Of a stretch of 64,000 nucleotides of DNA, positions 56,515-64,000 are shown in pieces; position 1 is the first letter of the stretch; the number at the start of each line of letters is the position of its first letter. Position numbers and translations under genes: made by a program. Source of the DNA: Megaustenia siamemsis (taxonomy: Eukaryota > Mollusca > Gastropoda > Stylommatophora > Ariophantidae); the NCBI GenBank assembly GCA_032433765.1, contig JAVIAB010000008.1:40295736-40359735 (forward strand), read 5' to 3'. The notes beneath the pieces are model-generated. The model made no database searches. It was not told where the DNA came from and saw only the letters and a list, made by a program, of their open reading frames with translations.

Positions 56515-56689
56515 CATAAGAAAAAGGCGTTGGAAATACATCGGTTATGTGGTGAGAATGAATGAAGACTTTCAGGTCAAACATCGTGGAAACCATCTGT
56601 TAAAAGAAAACAAAGTAGACCTAAAGAGTAGCTAATCAAAACAATTAATAGGAAAAGCCAAGACGAAGAAACAACCAAGACCTACAATA
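56515..56689 (+). mobile_element. LINE C-terminal fragment (RRWKYIGY type)
   Basis: The plus strand encodes KKRRWKYIGYVVRMNEDFQV then KHRGN, similar to the RRWxYIGHVxRM segment after the RT domain in several LINEs. SINE1 interrupts its 3' side at 56690. Confidence 0.65.
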
Positions 56690-56899
56690 AAAAAGGTAAA
56701 GTACCCCCATCACGCCAAGCGGCGTATAGTGAATATGGCGTTAGTGACCATAAGTTTTACAGACCTTAAGCACATGCTTTTTGTGGTAATGTGGTCGGTA
56801 TTACGCCCGTGCCGCTTTACTTTCCCAGAAAAAAAATCCGGTACCCATTAAAGGCTGGGTGAACCCGGTAGCCGTCGATTGGGATCGAACCCTACCTCT
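56690..56899 (-). mobile_element. 5'-truncated SINE1 with target duplication
   Basis: Reverse copy from GGTAAAGTACCCCCATCACG to GGGATCGAACCCTACCTCT, stopping just past box B, so most of the head is missing. It is flanked by AAGACCTACAATA (56677-56689) and AAGACCCGCAATA (56900-56912), a 13-bp duplication with two mismatches. Confidence 0.88.
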
Positions 56900-57239
56900 A
56901 AGACCCGCAATAGCTAGCAGCAAATTATCAATCATTGAGAACTATGACTTCCGCCCAATGTGCCATCTTCGGCTCGAGAAGAGAATGAGTGGAATCATTA
57001 ACGGCTGCGTTTCTTACTTTTTAACCACGCACTTTGGAGATCAATAACAAAAGCTGTGTTATTAATGAACCTCACCAGCATTATTATAATTAACATAGTT
57101 ATTGTCAACACCGTTATCAAAAACATAGCGTTGCTACAGTCTGTACAATCTAAGACGGCATCGAAGGTTGGTTACCATGGAGAGGTAAATGCATCAAGAT
57201 GAGTAGAGATGCGAAGCTGCTGTAAAGCTGTTGATAATA
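56900..57239. other. No gene; short LINE-D scrap
   Basis: A ~35-bp LINE-D 3' scrap (GACGGCATCGAAGGTTGGTT, ACCATGG) lies at about 57152-57185. Nothing else was recognised. Confidence 0.5.
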
Positions 57240-57380
57240 GTAATACTAAAAAAAAAAAGAAGAAAAAAGTGGTATGGTGACAGCTTTACGTGGTAATGGA
57301 CGAAACAAAAGTCGACGTTTCGGCCAAGTAGGCCTTCATCTGGACGAACAACAAACACAAAATATATATATAAGGATATA

Positions 57381-58671
57381 CAGTAAAGTCTCGATTATCC
57401 GGAATGCTCGGGGAAGAACCCATTCTGGATAATTGAATTTTTCTGGATAATCGAGAGTAAGAAAACCAAACTCAAAATTTATGAAAAAACATGATTGAAA
57501 AATTGCAATGCTCAGAAATATTTAAATTCGTGTGACATTCACTAGCTTTCTCTATCAACATGGGTCCTGATATTGGCATTCCTTTTCTTCTTCTTTCTAA
57601 AAACCACACATAAAGGACGTCGTCGAGTTTTTCAAATTTTGGCCGTTTCATACTTCGTCTCTGGTGTATATTGTTGCTGCTTTCAGACTCCGACGCAAAC
57701 TTAAACAACTCATCTTTTTGATTTCGTATGTCATATAATGTTGAAGAGGCTATGCCAAATTCAGTCATCAAAACGTTGCGATTAACGCCTTTTTCAAGTC
57801 TACTAGCGATTTCAATCTTCTGGTTCAGTGTCAATACAGTTCGCTTGCGTTTACCTTTGCGGGAAATTGAGGTGTGGTTTACACTCGCAGAGGCCATTAT
57901 TTAACACAAAAATGTATTCCGTTAAAAAGTATGCACACATGCGTTTATAGCATATCATGTATAATTTATACTGATGGAACGAATTTCAGCTTGCACAAAT
58001 GTCTGAGACAAACTAACGTCAAACTCTGTATCTTACTCTTTTTGAATTTCCAGTCGGTAATTTTTGAACCCCTCCCCCTTTCTTCTCACCATCTCTATGT
58101 CACTGCACGCCGGCTGCTCAACCTTTGATTTATAATCATCAAAGTTATGGGCTCTTCAATTTTCACAAACAATACGTCTGCTTCTAATGTTCGGTCAGAC
58201 TGTCAAACGCCATATTTTTGACAAATTCATGACCAACTTTAGATCTAAAGCAGGCTATGAGAAAATTAAGCACATTTGTAAAATCATGTAGATAAGTGTT
58301 TTTGGCACGACTAAGATTTCCCGACAAAAACATTTAGTCGGGGGAAAAAGTGAAGATATAGACTGTCTGTCGCTTTTACTTGGAATATTTGGAGACACAA
58401 TGTCTGGATTGAATAAAATATGTTCGCTCCTATTTGAAGTATATTACTGTAAATACACTATTGTAAACGCAATATTGTGTAATGATAGAGCCTGTAGAAG
58501 TAAGCGCAGCGCACAAACCGTGTTGTAGCGTTTTCGATTTCCGGATAAAGGCATTTAATTTAACTGAACAAAACAAGATTCAAGCTTTCTCCCTATAATA
58601 ATTAAAAAAAAAAAAGTCCGTTAAATTGAGAATTCCGGATTATTGAGTACCGCATAATCGAGACTTTACTG
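57381..58671 (-). mobile_element. pogo/Tigger element, internally deleted, complete ends
   Basis: A 1,291-bp element with ends CAGTAAAGTCTCGATTATCC (57381) and its inverted counterpart ATAATCGAGACTTTACTG (to 58671), flanked by TA (57379-57380 and 58672-58673). Subterminal copies of CTGGATAATTGA/CTGGATAATCGA follow the left end. It carries only the DNA-binding part of a transposase, so it is non-autonomous. Confidence 0.92.
57472..57897 (-). pseudogene. Tigger/CENP-B-type transposase, N-terminal part only
   Basis: A 141-codon frame starts MASASVNHTSISRKGKRKRT. LTLNQKIEIASRLEKGVNR and FGIASSTLYDIRNQKDEL form the CENP-B N-terminal helix-turn-helix (residues about 20-60). The start of the second HTH domain follows (KFEKLDDVLYVWFLERRRKG, PISGPMLIEKA, about 93-125). 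It then runs into unrelated codons and stops. Family transposases are usually over 400 residues and carry a DDE catalytic domain, which is deleted here. Confidence 0.88.
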
Positions 58672-58739
58672 TATTAACAAATCTAACTACATGGCGATAA
58701 TATGCTAGATACTAAAGAGAGGAAAATAAAAAAAGGAGG

Positions 58740-58965
58740 TCACTATCCCATGCAGCGCCGTTCCGCTCTGTGTCTTGTTTTAATGGTGCAGGTTGTCCTA
58801 GGCTGACTTGTCCATCTTTTGATGTTACTCGACCATGTTAGTCTTGTCTGCCTCTGCCTCTTTTGCCTTGTATTTTCCCTTCCAAGATTACTTTTGTTAT
58901 ACTGTTGTGTCTTTTAAAATGTCCCAAAAATCTAATTTCTCTTGTTTGAATTGTGTTTAGTAGTT
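58740..58965 (-). mobile_element. LINE-D 3' end fragment
   Basis: The plus strand CCATGCAGCGCCGTTCCGCT, GACTTGTCCATCTTTTGATG, CTGCCTCTTTTGCCTTG and TTTGAATTGTGTTTAGTAG is the reverse of the LINE-D C-terminal tail, as at 7400-7615. A short rptX fragment (58966-59075) follows. Confidence 0.8.
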
Positions 58966-59289
58966 TAGGGAACAGTTGGCTGTGTTCACTTTCTGTGCGG
59001 TTTCGCCTTACAATTAATAATTCGGATTATTCCACTGGCTCGGGGGGTTCAGCAATTATGGATTCCATAACCATAACCATCAGACATATGGAAGCAGAGA
59101 TGAAGGTCACAGAAAGACATGGAGAGATATTAAAAGAATGGCACGAAATGGAATAGCAGGTGAAGTGTTTGTTGAAGACCAACGCTCCATAGGGAGGCTA
59201 GAGGTAGAAGACAAGGATACTGGTCAGGCTATAAGATTGGCCGTTTCTTTTGTGCAAGCAACAAAGGGAATTTCGCTTTCATTTATGGA

Positions 59290-59620
59290 TAGTAATTGCG
59301 GTATAAACAGTCTGAGATATAAGATCAGAAATGAAGAACTAAGAAAAAAAGCTAGGAATAGTCCCCGCCAGAGAATATATAAGGAAACAACAGATAAAAT
59401 GGTTTCGCCACGTGACAAGACAGAAAGATCAAAACACAACACAACGAGCCTTCAGCAAACGTTCTGAGAACACCAGACCCAAGGGTCAACCACGAAAAAG
59501 ATGGCTCGATGAAATATTAAAAGCACTAGGAAACATAACAGCAGCAGAGTCGAACAGAAGAGCAAAAGACTGCAAATTATATCTGTCCTCGACGGTGAAA
59601 GGTAGATGAGGAAGGAAAGA
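59290..59620 (+). mobile_element. LINE-E 3' copy
   Basis: It encodes YKIRNEELRKKARNSPRQRI, frameshifts, then reads QKDQNTTQRAFSKRSENTRP, GQPRKRWLDEILKALGN and KDCKLYLSSTVKGR before its stop. Same family as 24975-25325. Confidence 0.83.
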
Positions 59621-59949
59621 TGAAGAGGAGGAAGAATTGCGGTATTGCGTGAAAGATTTAGTCTGAGGTTGAACGGATCGTTACTCGCTAAAAAGTTGGA
59701 CAAAACCCTCAAGACAACAACAGCAACAACAACATTGTACACACGACGTTCACATCCTCAAATGTGTTCTCTACAACAACAGCAGCTACCACAATAACTA
59801 CCACTTCTATCTGTAGAAAAACGTGTGCTGAACGTACCTGTCCATAATACCAAGTTACCAAAAAGGTATATGTTAACACAACAGTTACCAAAAAGGTTTA
59901 TGTTAACACAACAGTTTTGATTTCATTTCATTTTGTCTCTCACTGATAT

Positions 59950-59999
<50 letters not shown>
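59621..59999. other. No gene; CAA-rich stretch and (TA)n
   Basis: A CAACAACAG-rich stretch at 59715-59800, a 33-bp near-duplicate (AGTTACCAAAAAGGTATATG and AGTTACCAAAAAGGTTTATG), and (AT)n at 59951-59998. No coding region supported. Confidence 0.5.
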
Positions 60000-60001
<2 letters not shown>

Positions 60002-60253
60002 AGCGGCGATAGCTCAGTGGTTAGTGATCATGACTACAAAGGACAAGAGGTAGGGTTCGATCCCAACCGACGGCTTCCGGGTTCACCCAGCCTTAAATGG
60101 GTACCGGATTTTCTTCTGGGAAAGTAAGGCGGCACGGGCGTAATATCGAACACATTACCCCAAATATCATGTGCTGAAGGTCTGTAAAAGTTATGGTCAC
60201 TAACACCATATTCCCTATACGCCACTTGGCGTGACAGGGGCACTTTACTTTAT
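60000..60253 (+). mobile_element. SINE1, full-length copy
   Basis: Head GGAGCGGCGATAGCTCAGTG, box B GGTTCGATCCC, body and 3' hairpin ACGCCACTTGGCGTGACAGG then TTTACTTTA. It is bracketed by AT repeats on both sides, so no duplication can be read. Confidence 0.92.
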
Positions 60254-60272
60254 ATATATATATATATATATA

Positions 60273-61683
60273 CAGGGTGTTTTTAAAGTCGCAGTGCAGT
60301 GAATGTATACTCTCTAAAGAAAAAACGTCACCAGAAATGCGGTTAACTAATGCGTCACACAAATTGTAAAATAAATGGTATTATTCAAATATACTTGACT
60401 GCTATCGGCGAGCTTATAATGGGTAATGTTGGTATTAACACAATAAAGTTGTGCCTAAAGCATATGTTGAAAATGTCCACCACGGGCCTCAAGACATGTC
60501 GTGATTCGTCTTTCCATATTTGCGAAAACCTTCAGAATAATGTCTGGTGATATTTGTTTAATCTTGTCTACTATTTCAGTCTTTAGGTCATTAATTGTCT
60601 GCGGATTATTTTCATAAACTTTCCCCTTCAATGCCCCCCACAGATAATAATCTGGTGGTGTTAGATCTGGTGAACGAGCAGGCCAGATTCCACGTGAAAT
60701 AATGCGATTTGCAAATATGCTTTCTAAATAATTGAGTGTTGTTGTGGCTGTGTGTGCTGTTGCCCCATCCTGCTGAAACCAGGATTCCATAATTTCCCGT
60801 TCTGTAAGGTGTGCTATGAACGGTTCCAGAATTAAAGTACGGTAACGTTCTGCATTTATTGTTTCATTAAAAAATATAGGTCCTATTATCCGCATACGAC
60901 TTATAGCGCACCACACTCCGACTTTTTGATCGTAAAGCGGCACTTGATGAAATTCATGGGGGTTTTCACTGCTCCACAGCCGATTGTTCTGATTGTTCAC
61001 ATAACCGGATAAATGAAACCAGGCCTCATCAGTGAAAAAAGTGACGTCAAGGATGGCAGCGCCATGTTCATAAATAAAATTCTGAAACCACATGCAGTAG
61101 TTTAAACGGGATTCATAATCTCTTTCTTGGAGTTGAGGCACTTCAGTTAATTTGTATGGACGATAGTGTAGTTCACTTCTTAAAACCTTGTGAACAGAAC
61201 TCTTAGATATTTGCACCTGTTGAGACAAGTGGTTTAAAGATGCATTTGGACTCATTGTAATTCAGTCTTGGAGTTCCATAATTTGGTCTTGTGAAATTGA
61301 AGGTCTTCCAGATCTGTATGCATCTACCACACTACCGGTTTCACGAAACTTTTTGATCAATTTTGTAACAGAATTTCGGTGAGGGACTTGTGAGTCTGGA
61401 AATTTCCTCACGAATTGTCTAATGACCTCATCCGTATATTTACCGCCATTACGGAAGACATGCTCAACCAGAAATACCCTGTTTTCAATCGTCAACACCA
61501 TTTCCTTCAAGCAATGAGACAGTGAAAGTAGCGTAGTGCCCGTCCTTTACGTAAATAAAACCTTAAAGGAAGCAGCGGTTTGTTCATAAATGTGGTTTAC
61601 AAAATTGTGGTACGTAGATGATGATTACGTCATTTACTGAATATTAGAAATATTCACTGCACTGCCACTTTACGAACACCCTG
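60273..61683 (-). mobile_element. Mariner-like transposon with complete ends
   Basis: A 1,411-bp element. Left end CAGGGTGTTTTTAAAGTCGC then AGTGCAGTGAAT; right end in reverse CAGGGTGTTCGTAAAGTGGC then AGTGCAGTGAAT. The 32-bp inverted repeats have three mismatches. TA flanks both sides (60271-60272 and 61684-61685). It inserted into a TA repeat between SINE1 and LINE-B. One minus-strand transposase gene fills the interior. Confidence 0.93.
60455..61510 (-). pseudogene. Mariner-like DDD transposase, one nonsense codon
   Basis: A frame of about 351 residues starts at ATG 61510. The N-terminal HTH region (RVFLVEHVFRNGGKYTDEVI, VTKLIKKFRETGSVVDAYRS) is followed by a second HTH (QVQISKSSVHKVLRSELHYR). 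The catalytic residues are D about 161 (FFTDEAWFHL), D about 248 (WFQQDGATAH) and D about 287 (SPDLTPPDYYLW), with 38 residues between the last two by my count. That is longer than classic DD34D mariners. The only break is TGA at 61264-61262 (ELQD-stop-ITMSPN), plausibly a CGA-to-TGA change. No frameshift, so inactivation is recent. Confidence 0.9.
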
Positions 61684-61689
61684 TATATA

Positions 61690-62165
61690 TCATCATCATC
61701 ATCAAGTACCGGGCCTAGTGGCGTAGGTGATCATGTCTCTCCACAACATTCGATCTCGGCAGCTATTTATCATTTCTGTTGTTGACCTTCTGCCAAGCCA
61801 TTCTCTTAAGCTGTCTGTTATTTTTTCTCTTTGCTTCCCTCTGTCTCTTCGTCCCTCAATTTTTCCAGTTGTTACAATATATTCAAGTTGTTCTCTTCTC
61901 ATTACATGGCCAAAAAATGATGATTGTTTCTTCCTAATATTGGAAATTAGCTCTCTTTTTGCTTTGACCTTTGTCAGAACCTCTTCATTACTCTTCTTAG
62001 CTGTCCATGATATTCTCAACATTCTTCTGTAAAACCACATTTCTACAGACTCCAGTGATTTTCTTGTCTGTTGTCCTATTGTCCATGATTCGCATCCGTA
62101 TGTTAAGACTGGCTCTACGTAACATTTAAGAACTCTTTTTCTTGTTTCTATTGTCAAAAATAGAT
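61690..62165 (-). mobile_element. LINE-B copy with an intact C-terminal frame
   Basis: A minus-strand frame of 151 codons (61702-62157) encodes TIETRKRVLKCYVEPVLTYG, SVEMWFYRRMLRISWTAKKS, KKQSSFFGHVMRREQLEYI, REWLGRRSTTEMINSC and a YATRPGT end. The 3' terminus is the (ATC)n run at 61688-61700. It is the best-preserved LINE-B tail here, with no stop or frameshift, but it covers only the post-RT region. Confidence 0.92.
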
Positions 62166-62229
62166 TGCATAGACAATATGCTAGATACTCAAGAATATAT
62201 ATATATATTATTATTATTATTATTTATAT

Positions 62230-62248
62230 ACAAATTACTGCCCCTGAC

Positions 62249-62320
<72 letters not shown>

Positions 62321-62342
62321 GAAGTCAAGGGCAGTAATTTGT
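62230..62342. repeat. AT-cored palindrome with 26-bp arms
   Basis: Arms 62230-62255 and 62317-62342 are reverse complements with one mismatch (ACAAATTACTGCCCCTGACT against AGTCAAGGGCAGTAATTTGT). They surround about 60 bp of (TA)n, itself self-complementary, so the whole 113 bp can form a hairpin or cruciform. Confidence 0.93.
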
Positions 62343-62509
62343 TTAAGTTTTCCGCTATTTTAAAAAAAAATGCAACAATCTAGCACTAAACAATTTTGTT
62401 GCATTATTTTTATTTTAAAAAAGGCGATTGCTCCAAAAGCTTTCGAAGAGCACAAAAAATGTGACTTATAACAACTGAAGCTTGTGGACCAAAAGTGATC
62501 CACATTCGT

Positions 62510-62840
62510 CTGTGGAATGTGTACAATCGATGCATCAGACTGTGGAAAGTGTACAATCGATGAATCAGACTGTGGAATGTGTACAATCGATGAATCAGAC
62601 TGTGGAATGTGTACAATCGATGAATCAGACTGTGGAATGTGTACAATCGATGAATCAGACCGTGGAATGTGTACAATCGATGAATCAGACTGTGGAATGT
62701 GTACAATCGATGAATCAGACTGAGGAATGTGTACAATCGATGAATCAGACTGTGAAATGTGTACAATCGATGAATCAGACTGTGGAATGTGTAAAATCGA
62801 TGAATCAGACTGTGGAATGTGTACAATCGATGAATCAGCG
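62510..62840. repeat. 30-bp satellite, 11 copies
   Basis: The unit TGTGGAATGTGTACAATCGA then TGAATCAGAC repeats with very few changes (CGTGG, TGAGG, TGTGAAA and TAAAATC variants). Long open frames on both strands follow from the 30-bp period. Confidence 0.96.
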
Positions 62841-63232
62841 ACGACGAAGCGACAATTGATACGGTTGGTAAATCAATTCAAAAAGAAGTTATCAGTTACT
62901 GATAGTTCACAAAGTGGTCGCATGGCAGATGACGTAACGGATGTGAAAAAATGAAAACAAAAAGTAGATGATTTGGCTCGAGAACTTTTGAGTCATGTTA
63001 TTAAGGCACCATGATTTTCAAACAAAAAAATTATGGTTGATCTAAGCAACATGAAAATGTGTGCTCTGTTGGTGTCTTACAGCTGATCCGACGTTCATAA
63101 AACCTGTCATAAAATGAACTGATATCAGTTGATTTGTCCTTCTTTCTCTCTGGGGCTATCCATTTTATTATTATCATTCTTTTCTTAAACCACTTCTTAT
63201 GGCTCCAAGATTGTAATGCCTATTGCTGTGCT
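62841..63232 (+). other. Possible degraded mariner HTH fragment
   Basis: Directly after the array a frame reads TTKRQLIRLVNQFKKKLSVT then DSSQSGRMADDVTDVKK-stop. It resembles the RLVxxFxxTGSVxDxxRSGRP linker of mariner-like transposases. No inverted repeats or catalytic domain were found, so this is tentative. The rest (62960-63232) has no recognisable feature. Confidence 0.35.
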
Positions 63233-63755
63233 GTCAGGATTCATTTTCATATGTCAGGATTCATTTTAATATGTTAGGATTCATTTTCATGTCAGGATTC
63301 ATGCTCATATGTTAGGATTCATTTTCATGCCAGGATTCATTTTCATATGTTAGGATTCATTTTCATATGCCAGGATTCATTTTCATATGTTAGGATTCAT
63401 TTTCATGTCAGGATTCATGTTCATATGTTAGGATTCATTTTCATGCCATGATTCATTTTCATATGTTAGGATTCATTTTCATGTCAGGATTCATTTTCAT
63501 ATGTCAAGATTCATTTTCATAGGTTAGGATTCATTTTCATATGTTAGAATTCATTTTCATGTCAGGATTCATTTTCATATGTCAAGATTCATTTTCATAT
63601 ATCACAATTTATTTTCATATGTCAAGATTCATTTTCATATGTCACGATTCATTTTCATATGTCACGATTCATTTTCATATGTTAGGATTCATTTTCATAT
63701 GTCAGGATTCATTTGCATATGTCAAGATTCATTTTTATATTTCAGGAACTTCTTT
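63233..63755. repeat. 18/20-bp minisatellite (ATTCATTTTCATATGTCAGG)
   Basis: About 27 copies alternate between 20-bp (CATATGTTAGG or CATATGTCAGG) and 16-18-bp (CATGTCAGG) units. Open frames (HMSRFIFIC repeats) are by-products. Confidence 0.93.
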
Positions 63756-64000
63756 GCATAACATTAAAGAATTCTCATTTGTTATTTCATTGTTAACATT
63801 TGATGGATTGCGTAATAACTGTTACATTCTTTGTAAAGCTGCAGGTAACACATAATATTCTCGGGAGACAAAATGCTGCCAAAAATAAGTGTTCATGGAT
63901 GCAATCAGGCAACATCATGTGGTGTTGATCATGATTTAATATAAGGATTTTTTTTTTTTTTTTATTGTTGCAAACCAAACTGAATTTCCAAGTACATAAA
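63756..64000. other. No gene recognised
   Basis: AT-rich with a T homopolymer at 63949-63963. Nothing else was recognised. Confidence 0.5.

Larger units (their letters stand above)
57240..58725. repeat. GACGTTTCGGC-family element interrupted by Tigger
   Basis: The part 57240-57378 (GGTATGGTGACAGCTTTACG, GTCGACGTTTCGGCCAAGTA, GGCCTTCATCTGG) is related to the arms at 48715-49640. The part 58674-58725 (TTAACAAATCTAACTACATG, ATATGCTAGATACT) looks like its continuation, comparable to AGCTAACTAATAATTTAGC there. Tigger lies exactly between. Confidence 0.6.

Noticed and set aside
3919..61510. Many mobile-element frames are broken by a single in-frame TGA (4797, 36797, 44925, 45456, 61264, 38630, about 3349), suggesting recoding or an alternative genetic code.
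   Set aside because: Other copies have TAA and TAG breaks (TAG TAA in LINE-A copy 1 near 1910; TAA in LINE-D at about 9918 and later; TAG in the endonuclease fragment). TGG and CGA codons mutate easily to TGA. Ordinary pseudogene decay explains the pattern.

Overview
The window looks like non-coding, repeat-dominated DNA from an animal nuclear genome. It holds non-LTR retrotransposon (LINE) remnants, tRNA-headed SINEs, Tc1/mariner and pogo/Tigger DNA transposons with TA duplications, and about eighteen minisatellite arrays. Base composition is AT-rich. No bacterial gene, operon, rRNA, free-standing tRNA gene or CRISPR array was seen, and I found no convincing host protein-coding gene. The mixture resembles mollusc or other lophotrochozoan genomes. 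That is an inference from general knowledge; no species can be named from the sequence.

Layout. 1-690: two LINE 3' fragments. 1.6-5.9 kb: LINEs, including LINE-A inserted into LINE-F with a 12-bp duplication, and a compound tetranucleotide repeat. 6.4-9.4 kb: 76-bp, 43-bp and 19-bp arrays. 9.5-12.9 kb: LINE-D and LINE-C pieces, a hairpin and an ACTAA-rich tract. 12.9-17.25 kb: a 33-bp array with one open frame of 1,436 codons. 18.3-20.1 kb: a 27-bp array. 20.3-24.6 kb: LINE-D, SINEs and two long degenerate arrays. 25.8-33.4 kb: 41-bp, 30-bp (two) and 31-bp arrays with SINEs. 35.6-37.7 kb: a Sailor-like (DD82E-type) transposon with complete ends. 38-43.7 kb: LINE-B and a deeply nested LINE-D block. 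44.4-46.6 kb: a 31/32-bp array split by LINE-C. 46.9-49.6 kb: a SINE split by a Tc1/mariner-type element, and an inverted-repeat element. 50.1-56.4 kb: 19-bp, 49-bp and 15-bp arrays and LINE remnants. 57.2-62.3 kb: a Tigger derivative, SINE, mariner-like element, LINE-B and an AT palindrome. 62.5-63.8 kb: two final arrays.

LINE labels A-H and the name rptX are working names used only here. All LINE copies are 5'-truncated or internally deleted, so none is autonomous. The transposases carry in-frame stops or deletions. Many insertions can be ordered from their target-site duplications, so the window records successive mobile-element events on a background of tandem-repeat expansion. The long open frames over arrays follow from unit lengths divisible by three and are not treated as genes.
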